NCBI GenBank assembly: GCA_963760715.1
Contig: CAVXDY010000003.1
Location: 930,001 to 994,000, forward strand
DNA length: 64,000 nucleotides
Origin: CAVXDY01 sp963760715
GTDB taxonomy: Bacteria > Actinomycetota > Thermoleophilia > Miltoncostaeales > Miltoncostaeaceae
Direction: 5' to 3'
The notes below the pieces were generated by a model. It saw nothing but the letters and a program-made list of their open reading frames with translations. It was not told where the DNA came from and searched no databases. Made by a program: the position numbers and the translations under genes. This document shows, piece after piece, positions 19,569-27,683 of the stretch (its first letter is position 1; every line of letters begins with the position of its first letter).

Positions 19569-20435
19569 CCCAGCGCCTCCTTCACCAGCGCCGCCACCTG
19601 CGTGGGGCTCTCCCCGACCCTGACGCCGCGCGCCTCCAGGGCCTCCTTCTTCGCCTGGGCCGTGCCGCTCGTGCCGGTGATGATCGCCCCGGCGTGTCCC
19701 ATCTGCTTGCCGGGCGGAGCCTGGAAGCCGGCGATGTAGCCGACGACCGGTGTGGACATCGTCTCGGCGATGAAATCGGCGGCGGTCTCCTCCTCGGCGC
19801 CCCCGATCTCGCCGACCATCACCACGATCTCGGTGTCGGGATCGGCGTCGAAGCGGGCCAGGACGTCGATGAACGAGCTCCCCACGACGGGGTCGCCGCC
19901 GATGCCCACCACGGTGCTCTGGCCGATGCCCAGCTGCGCCAGCTCCTTGGAGATCTGGTAGGTCAGGGTGCCGCTGCGGCTGACCACGCCCACCGCTCCG
20001 GGCTGGAAGACCTGCGTCGGCATGATCCCCACCGTGGCGGTGCCGGGGCTGATGATCCCCGGGCAGTTGGGACCCACGAGCGCCTTGTCCCCGCGCTTCA
20101 GGTGCGCGTAGACGCGGAGCATGTCGTGCGCCGGGATCCCCTCGGTGATGCACACGATCAGGTCCACGGGGCTGTCGAGCGCCTCGAGGATGGCGTCGGC
20201 GGCGAAGCGGGGCGGCACGAAGACCATCGCCGTGTTCGCGCCCGTGGCCTCGGCGGCGTCCTCCACGGTGTTGAACACCGGGATGCCGTTGAACGTCCTG
20301 GCCCGCCTTCCCGGGGGTCACGCCGGCGACCACCTGGGTGCCGTAGGCCTTGTTGCGGGTGGCGTGGAACGCCCCCTCGCGGCCGGTGATGCCCTGCACC
20401 ACGAGCCGCGTCGATGCGTTGACGAGGATGCTCAT
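19565..20435 (-). pseudogene. sucD: Succinyl-CoA synthetase alpha subunit, split by a one-base frameshift
   Basis: The N-terminal part reads MSILVNASTRLVVQGITG, REGAFHATRNKAYGTQVVAG and VTPGKAG. The rest, from FNTVEDAAEATGANTAMVF on, is in another frame and carries LVGPNCPGIISPG, SRSGTLTYQI, GIGGDPVVGSSF and GHAGAIITG (active-site His). One extra base near 20294-20298 breaks the frame in an otherwise fully conserved gene. The alpha subunit binds CoA and carries the phospho-His for succinyl-CoA to succinate conversion. The ATG overlaps the sucC stop by ATGA. An essential-type gene with a single indel is most likely a sequencing error. Confidence 0.9.
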
Positions 20436-21583
20436 GCCGTCACCCCCTCGGCCAGGGCCACCGCTCGCCGCGCGGCCGACAGCATGGTGGTCTCCACCAC
20501 GACGTTGTCCGGCGCGCGCTCGGCGATGATCGCCCGCCCCTCCTCCTCGTTCGTGCCGTCCAGGCGGACCACGATGGGCAGCGTGGCGCCCAGCCGCTCG
20601 AGGGCGGTGAGCAGACCCTCGGCCACCTCGTCGCAGCGCGTGATGCCGCCGAAGATGTTGATGAGGAGCACCTTCACCTTGTCGTCGCTCAGCAGCACCT
20701 CGAGGGCGGTGACGACGTCGTCCGCCTTCGACCCGCCGCCGGCGTCCAGGAAGTTGGCGGGGCGCCCCCCGGCGAGGGCCACGACGTCGAGCGTGCTCAT
20801 CACGAGCCCGGCGCCGTTGCCCAGGATCCCGACGTCGCCGTCGAGCTTGACGTAGGTGACCCCGCGCTCCTTGGCCATCCGCTCCTGCGGGTCCTCGGGG
20901 AGCACGTCGCCGATCTCCGTCAGCTCCGGCCGGCGGGAGACCGAGTTGCCGTCGATGGTGACCTTGGCGTCCAGCGCGACCACGCGGCCGTCCTCCGTCA
21001 GCACCAGGGGGTTGATCTCCACCAGCATGGCGTCGAGGCCCACGAACGCGTCGTACAGGGCGCCCAGGATCTTCACCACGCCGCCGATCGCCTCCGCGTC
21101 GATGCCCGCGCCGTAGGCCAGCGAGCGGGCGTCGTGCGCCTGGAAGCCGATCAGGGGATCGATGTGACGGCGCACCAGGGCCTCCGGCTGGTTGCGGGCG
21201 ACCTCCTCGATGTCCATCCCGCCGATCGCCGAGAGCATCGCCAGCGGCTTCTTGGCCGCGCGGTCGAAGGTGATCGAGGCGTAGTACTCCTTGGCGATGG
21301 CCGAGGCCTCCTCGATCCAGACCCAGTGGACCGTGTGGCCGCGGATGTCCATGCCCAGGATGTCGCGGGCCCGCGCCTCGGCCTCGTCGGGCGTCGCCGC
21401 CACCTTGATGCCGCCGGCCTTGCCCCGCCCGCCGATCTGCACCTGGGCCTTCACGACGACCGTGCCGCCGATGCGCTCGGCCGCGGCGCGCGCCTCCTCG
21501 GGCGTCGAGGCGACCGCGCCCTCCGGCGTCGGGATGCCGCGATTCCGCAGCAGTTGCTTCCCCTGGTACTCGAGCAGATCCAC
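20432..21583 (-). CDS. sucC: Succinyl-CoA synthetase (ADP/GDP-forming) beta subunit
   Basis: A 383-aa ATP-grasp subunit of the TCA-cycle succinyl-CoA ligase. It starts MDLLEYQGKQLLRNRGIPTP. The ATP-grasp segment is VVVKAQVQIGGRGKAGGIKV, the metal-binding region is MLVEINPLVLT with DAKVTID, and the C-terminal ligase domain has NFLDAGGGSK and LINIFGGITRCD. It overlaps sucD. Placed convergent to the propionyl-CoA carboxylase and mutase genes, it completes a route from propionyl-CoA to succinate. Confidence 0.95.
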   Translation of the reverse strand: MDLLEYQGKQLLRNRGIPTPEGAVASTPEEARAAAERIGGTVVVKAQVQIGGRGKAGGIKVAATPDEAEARARDILGMDIRGHTVHWVWIEEASAIAKEYYASITFDRAAKKPLAMLSAIGGMDIEEVARNQPEALVRRHIDPLIGFQAHDARSLAYGAGIDAEAIGGVVKILGALYDAFVGLDAMLVEINPLVLTEDGRVVALDAKVTIDGNSVSRRPELTEIGDVLPEDPQERMAKERGVTYVKLDGDVGILGNGAGLVMSTLDVVALAGGRPANFLDAGGGSKADDVVTALEVLLSDDKVKVLLINIFGGITRCDEVAEGLLTALERLGATLPIVVRLDGTNEEEGRAIIAERAPDNVVVETTMLSAARRAVALAEGVTA

Positions 21584-21694
21584 GCACGGCCTCCGGTGAT
21601 GGCTGGCAGACGACGTCCAGCCCCCCCGGAAGAGGGGGGTACGGGACGCCGTACTCTACCGAGGCAGGCGCGATCCTCGGATAAGGTGCTGGCC

Positions 21695-22195
21695 ATGCGG
21701 ATCACGCGACTCCTGATGGCCGCCGCCCTGATCGGGCTGGTGCTTCCCGTCACCGCTCTGGCGATGCCCCTGAGCGACCCTCCGGGGGACGTGAGGCGCT
21801 CGGACGTCGACATCCTCGGCGGCGAGGTCGTCCTCGGCGGGGGCAACGTGACGCTGCGCCTGAAGCTGGCCGGAGGGCTCCGCGACCGCGACGTCTACAC
21901 GTTCCGCATCTTCGGCCAGGGCGGCGAGCGCTGGACGCTCCGCGCGAGCCGCAAGGACGGAAAGCGGTCCTTCTCCGCCCGCGACGAGCGGCGCCACAAG
22001 AGCTACCGGGCGAAGGGAAAGCTCATCAACCGCCTGGTGGCCATCAGCTTCCCGTCCCAGCGCATGGGCGCGAACAAGGGGCACTTCCGCTTCTCGATCT
22101 CGGCCGCCTCGCCGAAGAGCCCGCCGGCCCTCGACACTCTTCCGGCCAAGGGTCGCCCCCGCGGCACGGCCACCATCCCGTTCGCCGCGCGCTAA
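21695..22195 (+). CDS. Secreted protein of unknown function
   Basis: A 166-aa protein with a clear signal peptide (MRITRLLMAAALIGLVLPVT, cleavage after ALA). The mature part is beta-rich: a short acidic start (SDPPGDVRRSDVDI), alternating strands with basic loops (WTLRASRKDGKRSF, KSYRAKGKLINRLVAISF) and a small C-terminal stretch. No family recognised. The start is fixed by the signal peptide; the upstream open frame is a shadow of sucC. It precedes the glycosidase gene and may be cotranscribed with it. Confidence 0.7.
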   Translation: MRITRLLMAAALIGLVLPVTALAMPLSDPPGDVRRSDVDILGGEVVLGGGNVTLRLKLAGGLRDRDVYTFRIFGQGGERWTLRASRKDGKRSFSARDERRHKSYRAKGKLINRLVAISFPSQRMGANKGHFRFSISAASPKSPPALDTLPAKGRPRGTATIPFAAR

Positions 22196-22236
22196 AGGGG
22201 CGGACGGCGTGCGCCGCGCTGGCGGCGCTGCTGGTC

Positions 22237-23214
22237 GTGGCGGGGGCCGCCGCGTGCTCTGACGCCCCCCCCAAGGTCCAGGCGCCGCCCCACCCCAAGC
22301 CGATCGTGTGGGGCTTCGCCGAGAACCTCCACCGCGATCCGCCCGCGATGGACCGCAAGCTCGCGGTGATCAAGCGGATGGGCGCCGCCATGGTGCGCTT
22401 CGACCTCGGTCTCAGCCCCGCCCAGGAGCACGCGGTGCGCGAGGCCCGCGCCGACGGCCTGAAGGTGATGGGCGTGGTCACCGGGGGCTCCCGCGACCCG
22501 CAGGTGTATGCCCGGCGCATCGAGCGCCTCGTGCGCCACTACGCCCCGATGGGCGTTCACCATTATGAGATCTGGAACGAGCCGAACCTGGCGGACAGCT
22601 GGCCCACGGCCGACGATCCCGACCGCGCCACGACCGAGTACATGGACCTGGTGAAGGCCGCCTACCCGCGGATCAAGGCGGCCGATCCGAGGAGCGTGGT
22701 GCTGGTGGGCGCGCTCTCGCGCCGCGAGTCCGTGGGCGGGCGCCCCAACGACTGGGTGGCGGCCATGTACGACAAGGGCCTGAAGGGCAACTTCGACGCC
22801 CTCTCGATCCACCCCTACACGGATCCCGAGGTCCCCGGAGAGAACACCCGGCCCGCCTACTCGTGGCTCCAGATGACCGGCCCGTGGGACGACCGCGCGC
22901 CGTCGGTGCGCCAGCTGATGGTGGACCACGGCGACGGGGCCAAGCGCGTGTGGATCACGGAGTACGCCGCGCCCACCGGCGGAAACCTCGGCTTCCCGGT
23001 GAGCGAGCACCGCCAGGCGCGGATCCTCGCGCGGGCCGTCACGCTGGCACAGTCCTACCCCTGGCTCGGAGGATTCCTGTGGTATTCGCTGCGCGACAGC
23101 GAGAATGGCGGGGAACAGTTCGGAGTATTGCGTGCCGATTGGTCCCGTAAACCCGCTTTCGGCGAGTACGTCTCCGCCATTCGTCGCACCCGAGGCCGTC
23201 CGGCTGGGGGGTGA
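22237..23214 (+). CDS. Secreted clan GH-A glycoside hydrolase-like protein
   Basis: A 325-aa beta/alpha-barrel glycosidase of GH39/GH5-like type. The acid/base glutamate is in YEIWNEPNLADSW and the nucleophile glutamate in VWITEYAAPTGG. The LSIHPYTDP strand and LGGFLWYSLRDS are also typical of clan GH-A. Substrate unknown. The annotated GTG at 22237 cuts a hydrophobic signal (CAALAALLVVAGAAAC) that continues upstream in frame. A GTG at 22209 with AAAGGGG before it would give a lipoprotein-like start if one base were missing near 22218. The stop overlaps the next gene (GTGA). Confidence 0.75.
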   Translation: MAGAAACSDAPPKVQAPPHPKPIVWGFAENLHRDPPAMDRKLAVIKRMGAAMVRFDLGLSPAQEHAVREARADGLKVMGVVTGGSRDPQVYARRIERLVRHYAPMGVHHYEIWNEPNLADSWPTADDPDRATTEYMDLVKAAYPRIKAADPRSVVLVGALSRRESVGGRPNDWVAAMYDKGLKGNFDALSIHPYTDPEVPGENTRPAYSWLQMTGPWDDRAPSVRQLMVDHGDGAKRVWITEYAAPTGGNLGFPVSEHRQARILARAVTLAQSYPWLGGFLWYSLRDSENGGEQFGVLRADWSRKPAFGEYVSAIRRTRGRPAGG

Positions 23215-24290
23215 GCCTGGCGGGCGGACGGGATACGCTCGCCATCGGTCCACCGGGGGGATTCTTGCTGACCGACGACGAGCTCCGTAGCGCCTCTCTG
23301 CTGCTGGATCCCTCCGGCGCCGTCCCGATCCTTCCCGATCAGGAATTGCCCGCGGTGCGCCGTGCCGTGCGCTCGCGGAACATTCCGGGCACGGCCCTGC
23401 GCTACACGCAGCGGCTGTCGATGAAGCGCGGGGGGCTGGGCTACGAGCGCGACAGCCTGGAGCCCATGATCCGGGCGCGCCGCGCCGCGCTGGGTGATGC
23501 CGGCGCGGGGCCTCCCCGCCTGCTGGTGCGGGTGGACGAGTTCCCGCACGCGGGAGGGTTCGACAACCCGGCGACCGTGAGCGACATGCTCCAGTTCCAC
23601 GAGATCATGCGCCGCGCCGGGGTCCCCTATCTCATCGCGGTGACCCCTCGGGTGGCCCGCAACTACCTGAGCCCGCGCGACACCACCTCGCGGCCGCTGC
23701 ACGAGGAAGAGGTGGCCATGCTCGCCCGCATGGCCGAGGACGGCGTCGCCTTCGCCCAGCACGGCCTCGACCATCGCACCCGCCACGCCGAGCCGCGCCG
23801 CCACTCGGAGCTGACCGGTCTGGGCACGGCACCCCTCGGCGCCCTGCTCGACGAGGGCCTCGCGGTCCTGGGCGGGCTGGGGATCCGCCCCCGGGTGTTC
23901 GTGCCCCCGTTCAACCGCTTCGACGCCGAGCAGTACCCGACGCTGGCGACGCGCTTCTCGGTGGTGTGCGGGGGGCCCGAGACCGTTCCGCTGATGGGCT
24001 TCCACGCCACGCCGCTGTGGCGGGGGGACGCGGTCTACATGCCGGCCTACGCCCCCCTCTACGACCGGGCCGCCGGCGTCGCGGCCGGCGTGCGGCGCCT
24101 GGTGGAGCGGGAGGCCGGCATCTGGGCGCCGCTGGCCCTGCACCTGCCCTGGGAGGCCGAGGACGGCTGGAGCGACCTCGAGCGCCTGGCCGAGCAGATG
24201 GCGCCGTACGCCGCCCCGTGGGACGACTTCCTGACCGCCGTGGAGGCCTCCCGCGCCGCGGCGGCGCCGGCCGCGGCCCCGACCGGCTGA
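23211..24290 (+). CDS. DUF2334 polysaccharide-deacetylase-like protein
   Basis: A 359-aa protein of the DUF2334 branch of the NodB-like deacetylase fold. It keeps the metal/catalytic regions LLVRVDEFPHAG, FAQHGLDHRTRH and VFVPPFNRFD. It would act on N-acetylated or otherwise decorated glycans. No signal peptide is seen, although the first 80 residues precede the barrel. Coupled by a GTGA overlap to the glycosidase gene, which suggests a common glycan substrate. The polysaccharide itself is not known. Confidence 0.78.
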   Translation: MSLAGGRDTLAIGPPGGFLLTDDELRSASLLLDPSGAVPILPDQELPAVRRAVRSRNIPGTALRYTQRLSMKRGGLGYERDSLEPMIRARRAALGDAGAGPPRLLVRVDEFPHAGGFDNPATVSDMLQFHEIMRRAGVPYLIAVTPRVARNYLSPRDTTSRPLHEEEVAMLARMAEDGVAFAQHGLDHRTRHAEPRRHSELTGLGTAPLGALLDEGLAVLGGLGIRPRVFVPPFNRFDAEQYPTLATRFSVVCGGPETVPLMGFHATPLWRGDAVYMPAYAPLYDRAAGVAAGVRRLVEREAGIWAPLALHLPWEAEDGWSDLERLAEQMAPYAAPWDDFLTAVEASRAAAAPAAAPTG

Positions 24291-24308
24291 GGCCCGGCCC
24301 CGCCCGTT

Positions 24309-24328
24309 CCAGTGTCGTGAGTCGCTAG
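24309..24328. repeat. Short TAG-associated repeat between convergent genes
   Basis: CCAGTGTCGTGAGTCGCTAG differs from the minus-strand reading of 19549-19568 at only two positions. Its right end supplies the TAG stop of the minus-strand gene at 24325. It lies between convergent genes, like the copy at 19549. Confidence 0.6.
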
Positions 24329-25011
24329 GTCAGCAGCTGGACCAGCAGGAGCGTGGCGAGCGTGCCCACGCAGAGCGTGCCCAGCTCGAGGCGGTGGCGC
24401 GTGAGCAGCGCGACGCCCCGGGTGCCCTGCATGTCGTAGCGGCGGGCCGCCGTCGGGAACAGCGACAGGGTGCCGGTGATCCCCGCCACCACGAGCAGGG
24501 CGATGGCCACCATCCCCCACCCCCCCTGGCCGCCGCCGCCGGACGTGGCGCTGGGGAGCGTGCTCGCGCCGCCGCGGGACGCCTCCAGCTCCCGCGAGGC
24601 GGCCAGGGCCGCCTCCTGCCGCTGGTGCCGCTGCGCGGCCTCCTTGCGCTGGATGGCGGCGAGGCGCCGGGCCTCGGCCTCCCGCTTGCGCTCGAGGGCG
24701 AGCTCGCGCTGGTGCCGCAGCTCGGCCTGGCGCCGCAGCTCCGCATCGCGGCGCTGCTGGGCGAGCGCGGCGGCGCGCTGGGCGCGCAGGTCGGCCGGCG
24801 TCGGGCCCGAGGGCTTCGCGGTGGACGGGGAGCTGCTGGGCGCCGACGGCGCCGGCGTGGACACGTGCGGAGCGGGAGCGGGAGCGGGGTCGGGCGCGGG
24901 CGGTGCGTCCGGCCCGCCCAGGCTGACCTGACCGACGGCCGTGGCCGCGCTCATCGCAAGGATGAGCGCGGCCACGAGGCACAGCAGAACTCCGGTGAAC
25001 CGTTTCGTCAC
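24325..25011 (-). CDS. Secreted/membrane protein with Pro-rich region and coiled coil
   Basis: A 228-aa protein of no recognised family. It has a signal peptide (MTKRFTGVLLCLVAALILAM), then about 45 residues rich in Pro, Ala and Ser, then an uninterrupted charged coiled coil of about 75 residues (Arg/Gln/Ala/Glu-rich, e.g. RRQAELRHQRELALERKREA). A Gly-rich hinge follows, and two hydrophobic segments (MVAIALLVVAGITGTLSL and LCVGTLATLLLVQLL). The layout suggests a membrane-anchored protein with an extracytoplasmic stalk. Its ATG overlaps the stop of the upstream copper-oxidase gene (ATGA), so the two are coupled. Confidence 0.7.
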   Translation of the reverse strand: MTKRFTGVLLCLVAALILAMSAATAVGQVSLGGPDAPPAPDPAPAPAPHVSTPAPSAPSSSPSTAKPSGPTPADLRAQRAAALAQQRRDAELRRQAELRHQRELALERKREAEARRLAAIQRKEAAQRHQRQEAALAASRELEASRGGASTLPSATSGGGGQGGWGMVAIALLVVAGITGTLSLFPTAARRYDMQGTRGVALLTRHRLELGTLCVGTLATLLLVQLLT

Positions 25012-27416
25012 CGCGCCCTCGCGAGGATCCTGGCCGTGGGCTTGGGCGACTTGATCAACAGCAAGCCCTTCGTCGTCGTGCGCGTAGCGCCACCGCGCTT
25101 GTCTTTCAACGCGATCGTCATCCGCAGCTTCAGGGGGAACCTCTTGCCCTTGACGGAGAACCGAATCGTAGCAGCGAAGGTCTTGCTTCCGACACCCTTG
25201 ATGGTCTTCGAGGCGATCGCCTTGTTGATGAGCTTGGCCTTGCTCCCCTTCCTCGCCTTGGCGATGGGGAAGAGCTTGACGGAGCCCGTGAAGGCCTTGC
25301 TGGCCTTGAAGCTCAGCTTCACCGTCGCGAAGCCCTTCTTGAACGACACCGTGGCCTTCAGCTTGCTGATCTTCGGCGCCGGGAACGCGGCCGTGCCGGG
25401 GGGGGGCGTCACCACGGGGATCGCGGAGGGGGCGGGCAGCCCGGTGTCGAGGCGGATGAACTTGGCCACCGACGGCACGCCCGCGGCGTTCACCAGGAAG
25501 AGCTGGTAGTAGCCGGGCGGGGCGGCGTTGGCGCTGGAGGGCATCGTCACGCTGATCCCGCCGGGCGCCGCGACGAAGTTCAGCGACAGCGACCGCTGGC
25601 TGGTGTCCAGGGCGTGCGTCGTGGCGCCGAGCTTGATGATCACGGCCTTCGCGATCGCGTCCGGCGTCCCGATCCCGACGGGCACGCCGTAGGGGGTGCC
25701 GGCCGGAGCGGAGGCGATCGTGGGCCGCGCGCCCTTGTAGAGGTACGGCGGGTCGTAGTACTCGACCTTGCGCAGCGCGCGGTTCTGCGAGTTCAGGGTG
25801 CGGTCGTCGCCCATCGTGGCCACGCGGCCGTCGGGCAGCAGCAGGGAGGTGGAGTGGTAGGTCCGGGCCTCCTGCTGCGGATCGGTCTCGATCCAGGCGC
25901 CGGCGCCCGGGTTCAGGAGCTCACCCGTGTACACCGGGCCGGCGTACTGGTCGCCGCCGACGCTGCCGGCGCCGCCGCCGTTCGTGAACAGGCTGCCGTC
26001 CGGAAGGATGGTGGTGTTCACGTGGCTTCGCGGCCGGATGTTGGACGGCCCCTTGACCATCGAGCCGTTGGTCATGTTCACGAGCAGGGTCTCGTTGGTC
26101 TGGGCCGGGTCGGCGTAGTGGCTCGCCTCGGCATCCGAGCCACCGATCATCATGACCGTGGACGGGCCCTCGGGGCCGGAGGGGAGCATGACCGCCGAGC
26201 CCCACTCGCGACGGCCGACGGGGTCGCCATCGTCGACCTGGCCGGGGTAGGCGGCCGCGAAGGTCGAGTACGAGAGCAGGGCCGGGGTGTTCGTGATGGC
26301 GAAGTTGTTGCCCGGGTCGATGATGTGGCTGTCCGTCTCGTCCGGGCCCAACGTGATGAGCTTGCCCTGGGTGTTGAGGAAGACGTGGGGGTAGAGCCCG
26401 AAGGACTGGTCGCCCACCTTCTGGATCGTGCCGACACCGTTCAGGTCCGCCGACGGCGTGAAGACCTCGATGTCGGAGTTGTTCTGCTCGCCTCCAATGG
26501 GCGCGCTGTTGAGGCCCGCCGTGATGACCACGCGCCCGTCGGAGAGCTCCGTGAGGGTCGGGTACCAGCGGCCGTCGCGCATGTGCGGCTGCACGGTCCA
26601 GGTCTCGTTGAACGGGTTGAACGTCAGGACCGCATCGAGGCCCTGGTACTTCTGGTTGGCCAGCGTCCAGTACGCCTTGTTCCCGCCGGCCACGAGCACC
26701 CGCCCGTCACGAAGCAAGACCTGGCCGGAGCACCAGAGGTTGTAGGGCTTCCCGGTCGCCGGGTTGATCGGCGGGTCGCGCTCCACGCTCGCCCCCGTGG
26801 CGGGGTCGAAGACCCACGCCTCGGCGTAGTTGAGGTCGGCATTGACCTGGGCCTCGTTCGAGCCCGGGTAGCCCGGCACGAAGTTCGGCTTCTGCGGATA
26901 TGCGTACCACAGGATCTTGCCCGTGGGGAGCAGCATCGAGTTGATGGCCAGGCCCTGGATCTGGACCAGGTTCGGGTCCCAGCGGCCCGTGACGCTCGCG
27001 GGCTGCTGCTCGAGCGCGTGCTTCAGCGCCCGATCGACCTTCGCAGCCGTGATCCTCGGGCAGAACCGGGGGTGGCGCGTGCGGTAGGCCGACCTGGTGC
27101 ACAGCGCACGCTGACGGGCCTCGGAGAGCCTCAGCTTGGGGCTGAGTGCCGGGCACTTCCACGCGTAGGCCGCGCGGTAGCCCGGAACGGCGCAGCGCGC
27201 GGCGCGAAGCTTGTCGTTGCGGACATCCCTGATGCTGAGGTGCCCCAACCCATGGTTGACGAACCCCGCCTCGAAGGCGCTGGAGAATCGCGTGGGGTCG
27301 TCGTTCTTCCCGGCCATCACGGGCGAGAGCCCGAGCGTCGCCGCCCCGACGCCCGCGATCACGAGCGCTACGAGGACGCGCATGCGCCCGCTGCCGATCC
27401 CCTTCAACCTCCACAC
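25008..27416 (-). CDS. Galactose/glyoxal-oxidase-like copper-radical oxidase, type A1
   Basis: An 802-aa secreted protein with Kelch-type propeller and DUF1929 (galactose-oxidase E-set) domains, as in AA5 copper-radical oxidases that turn alcohols or aldehydes plus O2 into oxidised product and H2O2. All five metal/radical residues align: C229 (NLWCSGQ), Y285 (GRWYPTLTEL), Y520-H521 (RTYHSTSLLLPDG) and H601 (ATTHALDTSQR). PGYYQLFLVNAAGVPSVAKF matches the E-set end. The tail is a Lys-rich beta domain instead of Ig/LamG arrays. The GTG at 27416 is chosen because AAGGAG (27425-27430) lies 8 nt before it. Coupled to the coiled-coil membrane gene. Confidence 0.88.
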   Translation of the reverse strand: MWRLKGIGSGRMRVLVALVIAGVGAATLGLSPVMAGKNDDPTRFSSAFEAGFVNHGLGHLSIRDVRNDKLRAARCAVPGYRAAYAWKCPALSPKLRLSEARQRALCTRSAYRTRHPRFCPRITAAKVDRALKHALEQQPASVTGRWDPNLVQIQGLAINSMLLPTGKILWYAYPQKPNFVPGYPGSNEAQVNADLNYAEAWVFDPATGASVERDPPINPATGKPYNLWCSGQVLLRDGRVLVAGGNKAYWTLANQKYQGLDAVLTFNPFNETWTVQPHMRDGRWYPTLTELSDGRVVITAGLNSAPIGGEQNNSDIEVFTPSADLNGVGTIQKVGDQSFGLYPHVFLNTQGKLITLGPDETDSHIIDPGNNFAITNTPALLSYSTFAAAYPGQVDDGDPVGRREWGSAVMLPSGPEGPSTVMMIGGSDAEASHYADPAQTNETLLVNMTNGSMVKGPSNIRPRSHVNTTILPDGSLFTNGGGAGSVGGDQYAGPVYTGELLNPGAGAWIETDPQQEARTYHSTSLLLPDGRVATMGDDRTLNSQNRALRKVEYYDPPYLYKGARPTIASAPAGTPYGVPVGIGTPDAIAKAVIIKLGATTHALDTSQRSLSLNFVAAPGGISVTMPSSANAAPPGYYQLFLVNAAGVPSVAKFIRLDTGLPAPSAIPVVTPPPGTAAFPAPKISKLKATVSFKKGFATVKLSFKASKAFTGSVKLFPIAKARKGSKAKLINKAIASKTIKGVGSKTFAATIRFSVKGKRFPLKLRMTIALKDKRGGATRTTTKGLLLIKSPKPTARILARAR

Positions 27417-27575
27417 AGTCGCGACTCCTTCGCTCGGGCACACCCCGTCGCCTCGAAGGATCTCTGGTCAGAGCCGCGAGCGCGACGTTCGGAGGTCGGG
27501 GAAGACCCTCGACGGACGGGGGGTAGTGCCCTGCTTTGGGTAAGAGGTGCGTTAAAGGGCGTGTGCGGGGTGTGA

Positions 27576-27626
27576 TTCCGCCGGGCGGGGACCCCGCCCT
27601 CGGCGGAACCCCCCGGACGACCGGGG
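27576..27626. other. Two adjacent GC-rich palindromes in a divergent promoter region
   Basis: TTCCGCCG (27576-27583) pairs with CGGCGGAA (27601-27608), continuing inward with GGCGGGG (27584-27590) and CCCCGCC (27592-27598). Next to it CCCCGG-ACGA-CCGGGG (27611-27626) forms a second stem. They lie between the type A1 oxidase gene (minus) and the ATP-grasp gene (plus). They may be operator or transcript structures; neither is followed by a T-run. Confidence 0.45.
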
Positions 27627-27683
27627 ACCGCCCCATCCCGAGGTTGATCGTGGCCGGGCGCGGAACCGTGGTACTCATCGCGG

